64,000 bases of DNA from an uncultured Erysipelotrichaceae bacterium (GCA_900316365.1 ONCO01000007.1:1-64000), one strand, 5' to 3'; shown: positions 8,241 through 17,611, counted from the first letter of the stretch. Notes: generated from the sequence alone by a model not told the origin. Numbers and translations are program-made.

Positions 8241-9812
8241 TTACTTCCCCTCTTTTTTATCCGCCTCTTTGGTTTCGTGATATTCCTTCTCGGTATTCAC
8301 GTTCCAGATGTCTTCTTTCTTAAAGGAGGATGGGTCGATCATCGATTTGACGGCATCCATCGCGGTGAGCATGGAGTGGTCCATGTTGTTGTAGCGGTGC
8401 TGGCCGTTACGACCGACGCAGTAGAGGTTGGTGATGGTGTTAAGGTGCTCTCTGACCTTATCGATGTCTTTGTAGGTATCGAAATAGGCAGGATAGGCTT
8501 TCTTGACCTTGATTTCGGTCGCGTCCAAAACGTCTTCTTTGTCGATGACGTCGATGGAGGCTAATTCATCGATGGCGAACTTCTTGAAGTCTTCTTCCGG
8601 CATGTTCCAAAGCTCATCGCCTTCGTTGGCGAAGTATTCCATGCCGATCCAGACGGTATTCTCAAGGTCTTTGACCATGTAAGGAGACCAGTTGTTGAAA
8701 ATCTGGAGACGTCCGAGTTTGACTTCCCTTTCCTGGACGTAGATCCAGGTGTCAGGGACGATGTTGGAGACGGTCTTGATCTTGGTCTCGTTCTTAAGGA
8801 GGAGTTTCTTAACCAATAAACCGACGGTGATGAAATCACGATAAACCAAGCCAGAGGCCACTTTGTACGCTTCTTCTGGGACATTCTCTTCGCCGAATGC
8901 GACATAGAGGTCCTTGATCGGCATAGAGGAGACGAAGTAGTCGCCACTGATCTCGTTGCCGTCTTTGGTGATGAGGCTCTTGACCACACCGTTCTCAAGG
9001 TTGATCTTAACGACCTCTTGGTTCATGCGGATCTCGCCGCCCATTTCCTTGATTCTCTCAGCCATGGTCTCATAAAGCTGACCTGGTCCTTTCTTCGGGT
9101 ATTCGAATTGCTCAATCAAGGAGGTTTCGGTGTTGTTTTTCTTTCTCTTGAACGGCTTAAGGAGAGCGCTGCCTAAAAGCTTCATCAAAGAGAGGCCTTT
9201 GACACGCTGAGCACCCCAGTCAGGGGAGATTTCGGAAGGATTACGACCCCAGACTTTGGTGGTGTAGTCCTCAAAGAACATCTGATAGAGAGGTTTGCCG
9301 AAACGATTGATATAGAAATCCGCTAAGGAATTCTCTTTGCGTTTATGGATGGCGCTGGCGATATAGCCCCAGCCGGCTCTCCAAGTGCGGCGGAAACCCA
9401 TGTTATGGATGGTTGATAGGCGCATGGAGATTGGGTAATCGAAGAACTTATGGAGATAGAGGATGCGGCTTTTGCGGTTTCTATTCAAAAGGACGACGTC
9501 TTCCTTCTCTGGATCTGGGCCATTCTCTACCGTAGGAACGGCGCGTTCGAGGATGATGTCATCTTTAGATGGCGCGCCTTGAAGCGGCATGACCTCGTGC
9601 CATAAATCCTCGACTTCCTGGCTCTTGGAAAAGAAGCGGTGGCCACCGATGTCGATGCGGTTGCCTTTATATTCGACGGTCTTGGAGATGCCGCCGATCT
9701 CGTTGCTAGCCTCCAAAATGATTGGATGGATATCCGCTTCCTTGTGCTTTAAAAGCTCGTAAGCGGCGGTTAAGCCGGCTGGGCCGGCACCAATAATAAT
9801 GCAAGTCTTCAT
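8241..9812 (-). CDS. FAD-dependent oxidoreductase of the UDP-galactopyranose mutase/protoporphyrinogen oxidase-like superfamily
   Basis: 523 residues. The Rossmann dinucleotide motif GAGPAG (residues 8-13), an acidic strand-end residue in [11 protein letters not shown] and the GGHRFFSKS motif place it among amine-oxidase-fold flavoproteins found in sugar clusters and resembling Glf. The longer in-frame start at 9869 is rejected because an AGGAAA site precedes the ATG at 9812. It forms an operon with the GT-C glycosyltransferase, suggesting modification of a sugar or lipid-linked sugar for a surface glycan. True Glf enzymes are about 370-400 residues, so this is a longer relative and its substrate should not be assumed. 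Confidence 0.78.
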   Translation of the reverse strand: MKTCIIIGAGPAGLTAAYELLKHKEADIHPIILEASNEIGGISKTVEYKGNRIDIGGHRFFSKSQEVEDLWHEVMPLQGAPSKDDIILERAVPTVENGPDPEKEDVVLLNRNRKSRILYLHKFFDYPISMRLSTIHNMGFRRTWRAGWGYIASAIHKRKENSLADFYINRFGKPLYQMFFEDYTTKVWGRNPSEISPDWGAQRVKGLSLMKLLGSALLKPFKRKKNNTETSLIEQFEYPKKGPGQLYETMAERIKEMGGEIRMNQEVVKINLENGVVKSLITKDGNEISGDYFVSSMPIKDLYVAFGEENVPEEAYKVASGLVYRDFITVGLLVKKLLLKNETKIKTVSNIVPDTWIYVQEREVKLGRLQIFNNWSPYMVKDLENTVWIGMEYFANEGDELWNMPEEDFKKFAIDELASIDVIDKEDVLDATEIKVKKAYPAYFDTYKDIDKVREHLNTITNLYCVGRNGQHRYNNMDHSMLTAMDAVKSMIDPSSFKKEDIWNVNTEKEYHETKEADKKEGK

Positions 9813-9826
9813 ACGTTTTCCTGATT

Positions 9827-9840
9827 CGCCCTTAAGGGCG
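9827..9840. repeat. 14-base palindrome before the flavoprotein gene
   Basis: Perfect palindrome CGCCCTTAAGGGCG, 14 bases upstream of the flavoprotein ATG on the minus strand. It could be a protein-binding operator or a small hairpin in the leader. Confidence 0.45.
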
Positions 9841-10005
9841 TTGCTAATCGCGTTAGAACCATGATACACCAGCGTAAGGTTTGGCTACACCTTTTCTTAA
9901 GAAGATGAGCGTCCGAATCGCAAAATTGTCAAAATCGGCGCGAAGAAGAAACTTCTTCAATCGCGCTTCTCGCCTTATAATAGCGGCGGCAAATGGAGGT
10001 AAAAC

Positions 10006-11307
10006 ATGAAATCCATCAATGAAACCTTGGCCTTGCTCAACAAGAGCTATAGCCCATTCCACGTAGTTAAAAACATCGAAGAGAAATTGCTCTCCTCTGG
10101 CTATCAAATGCTAAAAGAGCAGGAAATGTATCAATTAAAGGCGGGAGGACGTTATTTCGTTAAGAGAAATGGCACCTCGATTATCGCTTTTAGCATCCCA
10201 AACGTTTTATCCCGTCCTTACTTCAAAATCAGCGCCACCCATAACGATTCCCCGACCTTCAAACTCAAACCAAATCCGGTGGTTATCTATAAGAACCTCG
10301 CTTCTTTGAATGTCGAGCCTTATGGCGGAGCGATCTATTCCACCTGGATGGACCGCCCTCTTTCTTTGGCGGGACGCGTCATGGTCGAAGGCAAAAACGG
10401 CGTTGAAGCAAAGCTTCTTGCCATCGATGAGGACCTTCTCGAAATCCCGAATCTCTGCATCCATATGAATAGGGAGATCAACAAAGGCTATTGCTATAAC
10501 CCCGCTAAAGACATGCTTCCGCTTCTAGGCGAAGTTAAGGAAGGCTTCGACTTCAATGCCTATTTAGGCGAGAAGCTTGGACTTAAGGGAGAGGAGAAAG
10601 TCTCATCCTTCGACTTATTCCTCTATAACAGGGAAGAAGCCAAACTCATGGGCATGAATAAGGAATTCCTTGCTGGCGGAAGACTTGACGATCTTTCCGC
10701 GACCTATTCCGTTTTGCTCGGTTTCCTTGATGCGAAAGAAAACGATGGCATCAATGTCTATGCCTCCTTCGATAACGAAGAGGTTGGTTCCTTGACCAAG
10801 CAAGGCGCCAATAGCGATTTCCTCCGCTTGACCTTAAAGAGAATCCTCAAAGCCCTTGGCTTAGAAGAAAAAGAAGAAGCCGCGCTTGCCGCTTCTACGC
10901 TCCTCTCTGTCGATAACGCTCACGCGAATCATCCAAATCATCCAGAGATTAGCGACAAGACCACCGATGTCCGTCTTAACGGCGGAATCGTCATTAAGTT
11001 CAATGCCGCCCAATCCTATACCTCCGACGGTTTGTCCGCTTCCTTAGTTAAGAAGCTTTCCTCGCTCTCTGGCGTCGCCACTCAGGAATACACCAACAGA
11101 AGCGACCTCCGCGGCGGTGGCACCCTTGGCAATATCTCCAACTCCGAAGTCTCCTTGACCTCTTGCGATATCGGCATTGCCCAACTCGCTATGCATTCCT
11201 CCTATGAAATCCTTGGGGCGAAGGACGTCGAGGCGATGAAAAAACTCCTCGAGACATACTTCTCGGCCTCTTTATGCTTAAATGACGACGGATTCACTGT
11301 CCGTTAA
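10006..11307 (+). CDS. apeB: M18 family aspartyl-type aminopeptidase
   Basis: 433 residues, the usual M18 length. Removes N-terminal (preferentially acidic) residues from peptides in the cytoplasm using two metal ions. Seen: His79 in ATHNDSPTF, the GRLDDLSA metal-bridging Asp segment, DNEEVGS, and the late HSSYEILG segment with the final His ligand. A TATAAT box (about 9976) and a GGAGG site precede the ATG. Its 3' end overlaps the convergent recN by 4 bases, so neither gene has a separate terminator. Confidence 0.9.
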   Translation: MKSINETLALLNKSYSPFHVVKNIEEKLLSSGYQMLKEQEMYQLKAGGRYFVKRNGTSIIAFSIPNVLSRPYFKISATHNDSPTFKLKPNPVVIYKNLASLNVEPYGGAIYSTWMDRPLSLAGRVMVEGKNGVEAKLLAIDEDLLEIPNLCIHMNREINKGYCYNPAKDMLPLLGEVKEGFDFNAYLGEKLGLKGEEKVSSFDLFLYNREEAKLMGMNKEFLAGGRLDDLSATYSVLLGFLDAKENDGINVYASFDNEEVGSLTKQGANSDFLRLTLKRILKALGLEEKEEAALAASTLLSVDNAHANHPNHPEISDKTTDVRLNGGIVIKFNAAQSYTSDGLSASLVKKLSSLSGVATQEYTNRSDLRGGGTLGNISNSEVSLTSCDIGIAQLAMHSSYEILGAKDVEAMKKLLETYFSASLCLNDDGFTVR

Positions 11308-12974
11308 TTACGTTTGGAGAGAACCATCTCCCTGGCATAATCGAGCTGCTTCTCGGTAATCTTTCCGCCAGAAATAAGGTACGCGATCTCGTGTACCTTT
11401 TCTTCTAGCCCGAGTTCTTTGATGGAGGTAAAGGTTCTGCCGTCTTTGACCGCTTTCGAGATAAGGATGTGGTGGTCGCTTAAGGATGCCACCTGCGGCA
11501 TGTGGGTGATGGCGATGACTTGGCTTGATAAGGAAATCTCGTGGATCTTCTCCGCGACCGCTTGGGCGGCTTCGCCAGAGATGCCGGTGTCAATTTCATC
11601 AAAGATGACGGTCGAGACTTTATTGGCTTTGATGAAGATGGCTTTAAAGGCCAACATGATGCGGCTGGCCTCACCGCCGGAGATGACTTTGGAAAGGCTC
11701 TTAAGCCCTTCGCCGATATTGGTTTCGATGAGGAAATCGACCTCGTCCAGGCCGTTCTCCTTTAATAAGGATGGGTCTTCTTTCTCTAAAGAAAGGAAAC
11801 TGACGGCGAATCTAGCCTCCAATAGGAGGTCTTTCATGTTGCGTTCTAACTCTTTCTCGATCGATTTGGCGATCTTCTGACGGACAAAGCTTAATTCTTT
11901 GCCTTTCTCCCATACGGCGTGTAAGGAAGATTCCATCGCTTTCTTCTTTTCTTCTAATTCGACTTCGAGGTTGGAGTCTTTGCCAACGAGAGTGGCCAAT
12001 TCATCGCGATAAGCGATGAGTTCTTTGATGTCGCGTTTGTATTTTCTCTTAAGCGAAGTCAGGTCGGATTCCCTTTGCTCTAATTCGTCTAAGCGGGATG
12101 GATCATAGTCGAGCTCGTCGTATTTCTTCTTGAGCTCGTCGAAGAGATCGACCAACTCGTAATAACGTTCGTCGATTCTCTGATGGGCGTCTTCGTATTG
12201 CTTTTGGATAGCGGAAAGCTTCTCGAGGTTTCTGTTGAGCTGATAAAGGTTATCGAGGAAATCGCCATGGACGATTTGGTTGCCTTCCTGGGTCAATTCA
12301 TAGATCTTGTCGTAATTCTTGAGCAAGGAGAGGTCAGCCTCAATCTGCTCTTCTTCGCCTTCCACGAGTCCAGCGGCCTTAAGTTCTTGGTATTGGTATT
12401 CGTAGAAGTCGCGGTTTTCTTCGAACTTGCTCTTTTTCTCTAAGGTGGATTCGTATTCCTTTTTCTTTTCTTTGTATGCGGAAAGCAAGGATTCGTAGTC
12501 CTTCTTGTATGGGGCGGTTAAGTCGTAGGAGAAGCCATCGATGATCTCGAGGTAGTTCTCGGGATTAAGGATCTTCTCGAAGTCGAATTGGCTATGGATA
12601 TCCGCGAGGAGTTTGGCGATGCGGTTAAGGTCATTTAGGGAAATGGTGACTCCATTGACCTTGGATACGCTTTTGCTCTTGGAGATGACGCGTTCGATGG
12701 TAAGCGAGTCACTTTGTGTCGGAATATTGAGGTTAGATAAGAGGGCATTTACCCTTGGGCTATTGATGACGAACTCGCCTAAGATTGAGGCTTTTTCTTC
12801 GCCTGTGCGGATAAGCTCGGTCGAGGCTCTTGCGCCTAAAAGGAGCGAAAGGGAATCGATGACTAAGCTTTTGCCAGCGCCAGTCGCGCCGGTAAGAACG
12901 TTAAAACCCTCCTTAAAGGAGACGTCTATGTTCTCGATAATCGCGAGATTCTTGATCGATAAATGGGTAAGCAT
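11304..12974 (-). CDS. recN: DNA repair protein RecN (SMC-like ATPase)
   Basis: 556 residues. Helps gather broken DNA ends for recombination. Walker A GATGAGKS at residues 29-36, a central coiled coil of about 250 residues rich in Glu/Lys, then VISGGEASR signature and Walker B TVIFDEIDTGISG near residue 440. No Shine-Dalgarno is visible; TATAAT lies exactly 7 bases before the ATG, so transcription may start at the start codon. The MFS gene lies 35 bp upstream on the same strand. The convergent aminopeptidase overlaps by 4 bases. Confidence 0.95.
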   Translation of the reverse strand: MLTHLSIKNLAIIENIDVSFKEGFNVLTGATGAGKSLVIDSLSLLLGARASTELIRTGEEKASILGEFVINSPRVNALLSNLNIPTQSDSLTIERVISKSKSVSKVNGVTISLNDLNRIAKLLADIHSQFDFEKILNPENYLEIIDGFSYDLTAPYKKDYESLLSAYKEKKKEYESTLEKKSKFEENRDFYEYQYQELKAAGLVEGEEEQIEADLSLLKNYDKIYELTQEGNQIVHGDFLDNLYQLNRNLEKLSAIQKQYEDAHQRIDERYYELVDLFDELKKKYDELDYDPSRLDELEQRESDLTSLKRKYKRDIKELIAYRDELATLVGKDSNLEVELEEKKKAMESSLHAVWEKGKELSFVRQKIAKSIEKELERNMKDLLLEARFAVSFLSLEKEDPSLLKENGLDEVDFLIETNIGEGLKSLSKVISGGEASRIMLAFKAIFIKANKVSTVIFDEIDTGISGEAAQAVAEKIHEISLSSQVIAITHMPQVASLSDHHILISKAVKDGRTFTSIKELGLEEKVHEIAYLISGGKITEKQLDYAREMVLSKRN

Positions 12975-12981
12975 CGTAATG

Positions 12982-12987
12982 ATTATA
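12982..12987 (-). promoter_or_regulatory. -10 box of recN (leaderless geometry)
   Basis: Minus-strand TATAAT ending 7 bases before the recN ATG, placing the expected transcription start on or beside the A of ATG. No convincing -35 box was seen. Confidence 0.55.
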
Positions 12988-13009
12988 GATTAGACGAGAA
13001 GATTAGAGG

Positions 13010-14185
13010 TTACTTTTCTAAAACCTTGGCCTCTTTTTGCTTCGGAATGAAGAAAACGAATACTAATCCAAGTATTTCCAAAGCAGTCACGATGGCGAAA
13101 TAACCTTCGAAGCCAAGATTCTGATACATCGTAGAGGAAAGGAGGTTAAGCAAAGCGGAGAGGATATTGACCAAACCGGTCGTGATGGTCAAAACCGGGG
13201 CGAGTTTTCCTTCGCCGACGATTTCCTTTAGTAGCATCGCTTGATAGGCGAATAAGAAAGCCTTGCCGATGCCAGAGAAGATAAAGGAAGTGTAGCCAAA
13301 AGCTGCCGGAGTGTTTAAGAAAATACCAAGTCCTGTGGAGATGATGATGAGCACGCCGAAGATGATGATCGGGACGCGTTTGTCTTTAAAGAGGTTCTTA
13401 AAGAGAGGAATGATAAGCAGGAAGATGAATTCGGAGATGACGCTGACGTCTCTCATGAGGGAATAATCAGAATCACTAGCCCCGAGCATATTGAGACGGA
13501 CTGGGAAGATATAGAAGAAAGCCCCAAAGACGCCGTAGATGAAGACGGTTGAGAGGATGAAGAAGATGACGCCTTTATTCTTATAAACGCTGAAGCGGTT
13601 CTCCTCTTTCTTAACGACCTCTTGCTCTTCTTCTTTGATTTCCGCTTTCGGCAAAAGGAAAGAGAAGGCTAAAGAAAGGGCGAAGAAGACGCAGGAGAGG
13701 AAATGGCAGATTTGTAATGGCATGCTCTTGAGGAGGATATAGCCGACGAATAAGGCGAGGATATAGGCTAAAGTGCCGAACATGCGGATGTAGGAAAAAG
13801 GAATCTTTGTGTCTTTGATATAGATATTCGCGAAGCTATCCATGAAGGCGAAAGGCGCCCCATTGAAGAAGCCCAAGATGAAACTAAGGATAAGAAGGCT
13901 CCAGAAAGAAGTGCAATAGGCGTAAATAATGACGCCTATGGTTTCGATAATCGCGGAGATGCGGAAAAGCCAGATTGTCATCTTCGGGTTCTTATCCAAG
14001 AAGCCCATGATGAAGCAACCCAAAAAGATAGAGAAAGGAAGCGAGCCGACGAGGATGCTTTGCTGCTCTGGGGTCATTCCCCGTTCGACGAAATAGAGCG
14101 AGTGATAGCTGGTCAGGAAGGCGTCACCGATGTAGAAGAGGAGGTAGAGGCCGGCCAGGGAGAAAAAAAGACGCTTGATCTTCAT
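13010..14185 (-). CDS. Major facilitator superfamily transporter
   Basis: 391 residues with about 12 hydrophobic helices and a charged central cytosolic loop (Glu/Lys rich, near residues 185-205). The N-terminal half has FLGCFIMGFLDKNPK after helix 2, matching the MFS loop 2-3 motif. It resembles the LacY/nucleoside:H+ symporter-like branch of the MFS (YFVERGMTPEQQS after helix 1), but the substrate cannot be read from sequence. A TATTAT hexamer lies 7 bases before the ATG, with only a weak AGG as ribosome site, so a leaderless transcript is possible. It ends 35 bp before recN on the same strand. Confidence 0.82.
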   Translation of the reverse strand: MKIKRLFFSLAGLYLLFYIGDAFLTSYHSLYFVERGMTPEQQSILVGSLPFSIFLGCFIMGFLDKNPKMTIWLFRISAIIETIGVIIYAYCTSFWSLLILSFILGFFNGAPFAFMDSFANIYIKDTKIPFSYIRMFGTLAYILALFVGYILLKSMPLQICHFLSCVFFALSLAFSFLLPKAEIKEEEQEVVKKEENRFSVYKNKGVIFFILSTVFIYGVFGAFFYIFPVRLNMLGASDSDYSLMRDVSVISEFIFLLIIPLFKNLFKDKRVPIIIFGVLIIISTGLGIFLNTPAAFGYTSFIFSGIGKAFLFAYQAMLLKEIVGEGKLAPVLTITTGLVNILSALLNLLSSTMYQNLGFEGYFAIVTALEILGLVFVFFIPKQKEAKVLEK

Positions 14186-14192
14186 GCGCCTA

Positions 14193-14198
14193 ATAATA
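14193..14198 (-). promoter_or_regulatory. -10 box of the MFS gene (leaderless geometry)
   Basis: Minus-strand TATTAT separated from the ATG by 7 bases. An inverted repeat CTTTCCTTGAAGGAAAG (14203-14219) lies just upstream and may be an operator. Confidence 0.4.
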
Positions 14199-14283
14199 CT
14201 AACTTTCCTTCAAGGAAAGTAGAGAAAGCGTTCTCCATGTTGGTTGACGCTAAGAAAATAGACGCCTATATTTAACCACGTTG

Positions 14284-14330
14284 CACTTTGTGCGTGCCAT
14301 GCACGCTTGCTGAAGCCAAAGTGTTATAGT
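14284..14330 (+). promoter_or_regulatory. Promoter region with nested inverted repeats before the cation exchanger
   Basis: CACTTTG (14284-14290) and CAAAGTG (14317-14323) form an outer inverted repeat around a perfect GCGTGC-CAT-GCACGC hairpin (14292-14306). A TATAGT -10-like box follows at 14325. As the repeats lie upstream of the -10 box they more likely act as DNA operator sites than as RNA leader. Confidence 0.45.
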
Positions 14331-14356
14331 TAACCAGATTAACTGGAGGCAAAGAT

Positions 14357-15370
14357 ATGTGGTGGATATATCCGATTTATGCAGTAGTTCTCGTCGGCAT
14401 GGTTTATTTGTCGATGAAATTAGGAGACCTTGTTGACCTTTTAGACAAGAAAACCAAGATTTCCGGCGCCTTCATCGGCGGCGTCATGCTCGCCGCGGTA
14501 ACCTCCCTCCCGGAATTATTTACCTCCATCTCCTCCGTCCTCTTGGTCAATAACCCGACCCTTGTTATGGGCGATATCCTTGGCTCTGACATCTTCGATA
14601 TCGTGGTTATGGTCTTGCTCACCTTCATCTTCGCGAGGAACTTCCACGAAGCTAAGGTCAATAAGTTCCATGAAGTAAGCTTGCTTATCCTTATTGTTAT
14701 GTACGCCTTGGCGATCTATGCCGTCTTGGCTCCTGAGTCTTGGCAATTGATGCTTGGCGACATCAACGTCATCTCCATCGTCATCTTCATCGGCTATATC
14801 GTCGTGATTTGGAAGCAACCGAAAGAAAGCGACGAAGAAAAAGAGGAGACCGATAGCAAACTCACCGTAAAACAGATACTTATCCTCTTCTTTGGCTGCG
14901 CGACCCTTCTTATCGGCGCTTCCATCGGCATCACCTATTTGACCGATATGATTGTCAAAGAGATCCCTTGGCTCAATGGCACCGTCGGCGGAGCCGTCCT
15001 CCTCGGCGTGGCCACCTCCATCCCGGAAATCATTTCTACCGCCCAGCTCTTCCGCAGGAAGAACTACGATGCCGGCATTGGCAATATGATCGGCTCTTGC
15101 ACCTTCAATTTCTCCATCGTCGCCTTCGCCGACTTTATTTCGTGGCAGGGCGTTAATGGCGAAATCGTCGCCTCCCGCGGGATCTGGATTGGTTCCGATT
15201 CCGCTAGATGGCTCATCGTCTTAGGCGCCTTAAGCGTTCTCATGGCGATTTGTTTCATCGTCATCAAGAATCATACGAACATCATCAAATCCAAGAGAAG
15301 CTCCTATATCGTCACCGGCATCTTCGCCGTCCTTGCAATGTCGGCTTATATCCTCTCTTTGATTCTCTAA
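14357..15370 (+). CDS. CaCA-family Na+(or H+)/Ca2+ exchanger (YrbG-like)
   Basis: 337 residues, about ten membrane helices in two inverted halves separated by an acidic cytosolic loop (KESDEEKEETDS, near residue 158). Each half has the alpha-repeat of the family: AAVTSLPELFTS...GDILGSDIFD in the first and GVATSIPEIISTAQL...GNMIGSCTFNF in the second, including the conserved Glu ion ligands. Role: calcium or other divalent cation efflux. GGAGG lies 7-8 bases before the ATG and the gene ends in a strong terminator. The ion and coupling cannot be fixed from sequence. Confidence 0.9.
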   Translation: MWWIYPIYAVVLVGMVYLSMKLGDLVDLLDKKTKISGAFIGGVMLAAVTSLPELFTSISSVLLVNNPTLVMGDILGSDIFDIVVMVLLTFIFARNFHEAKVNKFHEVSLLILIVMYALAIYAVLAPESWQLMLGDINVISIVIFIGYIVVIWKQPKESDEEKEETDSKLTVKQILILFFGCATLLIGASIGITYLTDMIVKEIPWLNGTVGGAVLLGVATSIPEIISTAQLFRRKNYDAGIGNMIGSCTFNFSIVAFADFISWQGVNGEIVASRGIWIGSDSARWLIVLGALSVLMAICFIVIKNHTNIIKSKRSSYIVTGIFAVLAMSAYILSLIL

Positions 15371-15378
15371 GACAAAAT

Positions 15379-15413
15379 AAAACCACGATTTTTGAAAGAA
15401 TCGTGGTTTTTGT
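15379..15413. terminator. Bidirectional terminator between convergent genes
   Basis: Stem AAAACCACGATT/AATCGTGGTTTT around an 8-base loop, then TTTT-rich sequence. It serves the exchanger on the plus strand and, read in reverse, lies 8 bases after the endonuclease stop. Confidence 0.88.
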
Positions 15414-15420
15414 GTACCCT

Positions 15421-16881
15421 TTAGGCTTCAGGCGTATACGCGCTGGAGCGAAGGCCGTTATTGTCCCAGATGAAGTTCGCGTAGATCGGATGATCTACAA
15501 ATGGGTTTCTCGCGTAGCCCATGCTCGCATAACGATTGTTGACGAGCTTTTCGAAGTCGGTTGGCGGATATTGGGCGTTCCAGGCTAGAAGGTCTTTTAA
15601 GGTGCCCATGGTTTTGGAAGTGCTGAAGGCATTAGAGAGTTTTAAGTCTTTCGATTTGCCATAACGGGTTGCGGCATAGAGGATAACGCGGGCGGATTCG
15701 CCTCTTGCTCCTTCGTAGCCGCAGGAGGCTGGGTCCCAGCCGCCAGATAAGGCGTAGTTCTTGTTGCTGCGTGCACTGTTCTCGCTCTTGAGGGTAGGAC
15801 GGATGACGAGAGGGTCGTTCTGGATAAGGTTGCCGCCGCGGGAATTCGGCCAGGTATGTTCGCGGTTGCACTGGTTCTGGGTTGTTTTTTCAGCATCGGT
15901 CGCGTTGTGATAGAACGGGATGAAGGTGCTGCTATTTTCATTTGGATAGGCCGCTGCCCTAGCTCCGACTGAGAGGCAGTTATTGTAAGAGGTTGTATTG
16001 CCGCTTATGAGTGAGCCAAGGCGGTCGCGGAATGATTCGCCATATAAGGAGAAATCCAATCCGCTCCAACGGGAGTCGTTGACGTAATCATCGTCATCAA
16101 TCGGACGGGTTCCGCCGCCATCATCAAGAGTGACTGTCCCGTCTTCTTGGTAGAGATAGACGGTTGCGGATCGGCTGAAGCCGCAGAAGGAATCGTTATA
16201 CCATTCAAGGTAAACATTCGCGGCGTTTAGCATAGTTGCGTTGCCGCTATCGATGGTGAGTGTCCAATTGCGGTTATGGTCCGCATCGGTATCAACGCCG
16301 ATTGAATAATGATTGTTGCTGATATAGGCACCGAGATATTTATTACCGGATTGGAAGGTGTAGTAGCTACCTTCTTTGGCCACGGTCCAAAGGGTGATTT
16401 CGGCGGTTAAGGCAATTTTCTCATCCACGACGGTGGCTTCGTTGCCTCTGATGTACCAAGGGATGCTGGCGCCTTTGGCTTCGTCGGTCATAGTCACGAT
16501 GCCGTTTTGCTGCGGAGCGGCGATGATGAAGCTTTTGGATGTATCGATATCGTAGACAGAATTAACCTTGGAAAAGGCTCTTACTTGATTGCCGGTGCTA
16601 CCGCCTCCGGAAGAACTGCTGCTCGTTGGTCGACTGGAACTCGAGGAAATAGGCGCGCTGGAACTAACGGGTGAAGAGGAGAATGGCACGCTTGAACTAA
16701 TGGCGGTTGAGGAAGAATCGATCTTGCTTGAATCGAGTGCGAGGGAACTTGATGGAACAATAGATGATTGGCCTCCAACGCTAGCGGACGATGACTTCCC
16801 ATTGTCGTCGGAACAAGACGCGATCACGAGGGTCGCGGCGATGCCGGCGATTAGAGTTAATTTGTTAAATGATTTTTTCAT
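15421..16881 (-). CDS. Secreted endonuclease I-family lipoprotein with Ser-rich linker
   Basis: 486 residues. Signal peptide and lipobox ending at Cys23, then a low-complexity Ser/Pro/Val linker (about residues 30-95), a beta-rich domain of about 150 residues of unknown type (about 100-255), and a C-terminal endonuclease I/BsnI-type nuclease domain. The nuclease signature is NREHTWPNSRGG, with a downstream Asn/Arg-rich SENSARSNKNY segment that carries the metal-site residues of this beta-beta-alpha-metal family. It probably degrades extracellular DNA or RNA for nutrient recovery, which would fit with the purine importer. GATAAT lies 8 bases before the ATG and there is no clear ribosome site. 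Confidence 0.85.
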   Translation of the reverse strand: MKKSFNKLTLIAGIAATLVIASCSDDNGKSSSASVGGQSSIVPSSSLALDSSKIDSSSTAISSSVPFSSSPVSSSAPISSSSSRPTSSSSSGGGSTGNQVRAFSKVNSVYDIDTSKSFIIAAPQQNGIVTMTDEAKGASIPWYIRGNEATVVDEKIALTAEITLWTVAKEGSYYTFQSGNKYLGAYISNNHYSIGVDTDADHNRNWTLTIDSGNATMLNAANVYLEWYNDSFCGFSRSATVYLYQEDGTVTLDDGGGTRPIDDDDYVNDSRWSGLDFSLYGESFRDRLGSLISGNTTSYNNCLSVGARAAAYPNENSSTFIPFYHNATDAEKTTQNQCNREHTWPNSRGGNLIQNDPLVIRPTLKSENSARSNKNYALSGGWDPASCGYEGARGESARVILYAATRYGKSKDLKLSNAFSTSKTMGTLKDLLAWNAQYPPTDFEKLVNNRYASMGYARNPFVDHPIYANFIWDNNGLRSSAYTPEA

Positions 16882-16997
16882 AACGCGTTATTATCGTCAA
16901 AACTCGACCAACTTTAAAGACCCACTTATAAAAGTGGGCAGCGAATGGAAGTGTTCTGGTTGCTTTGTTGGTGTAAAATCCCATCAGGAGAATAAAA

Positions 16998-17501
16998 ATG
17001 GTAAAAATTAAAGTTAAAGATTTCGGGGAGATGACCTTCGAAATGGATTATGTCAACGCGCCTATTTCGGCTGCTAACTTTGTTAAGCTTGCGCGCGGAG
17101 GCTTCTACAATGGATTGATCTTCCATCGCATCATCAAGAATTTCATGATTCAGGGCGGCAATGGCCTTCCAAGAGGCAGAAAGCTCGACTACACGATCAA
17201 GGGCGAGTTCAAGGCTAATGGCGTCAACAACAACCTCATCCACAAGCGTGGCGTCGTCTCCATGGCCAGGACCATGATTCCAGATTCCGCGACCTCGCAG
17301 TTCTTCATCGTCCATAAGGACGCGCCGCACCTCGATGGTCAATATGCCGCCTTCGGAACGATGATAGAAGGCGAGGATGTGCTTGACGCCATCGCGAAGG
17401 TTAGAACCGATAAATTCAACGACAAACCGTACGAAGATGTCGTCATCGAGTCCGTTGAGGTTATCGATGAGCCAGAGAAGGATTATCCGGTAATTCGCTA
17501 A
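16998..17501 (+). CDS. Cyclophilin-type peptidyl-prolyl cis-trans isomerase
   Basis: 167 residues, a bare cyclophilin domain without signal peptide, so cytoplasmic. Seen: FHRIIKNFMIQGG with the catalytic Arg and the nearby Gln, SMARTMIPDSATSQFFI (the family's MA-x-PNSA-x-SQFFI block, with Asp in place of Asn), and DGQYAAFG. It speeds proline isomerisation in protein folding. AGGAG sits 7-8 bases before the ATG and a GTAAAAT box lies just upstream. The mobile-element remnant begins 29 bases after its stop. Confidence 0.93.
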   Translation: MVKIKVKDFGEMTFEMDYVNAPISAANFVKLARGGFYNGLIFHRIIKNFMIQGGNGLPRGRKLDYTIKGEFKANGVNNNLIHKRGVVSMARTMIPDSATSQFFIVHKDAPHLDGQYAAFGTMIEGEDVLDAIAKVRTDKFNDKPYEDVVIESVEVIDEPEKDYPVIR

Positions 17502-17579
17502 GAAGAAAAGAACGGCGTGGCCATTAAACTGGACCCCGTAATTCGGACAGTCTAGAAAAAAACACTGCCAAAAAGATTG

Positions 17580-17611
17580 CCTCCGATTACACTTTCATCG
17601 GAGGTTTTCTT
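17580..17611 (+). terminator. Hairpin ahead of the OrfA start inside the IS remnant
   Basis: Stem CCTCCGAT/ATCGGAGG with a 9-base loop, then TTTTCTT ending at the OrfA ATG. Such hairpins in insertion sequences limit transcription entering from outside; it may also terminate the cyclophilin transcript. The GGAGG of the 3' arm is the only ribosome-site-like sequence before OrfA. Confidence 0.6.

Noticed and set aside
16580-16800. Serine codon tract in the nuclease gene as a tandem repeat for phase variation
   Set aside because: The codons are mixed (TCC, TCA, AGT, AGC, TCG) with no perfect repeat unit long enough for slippage.
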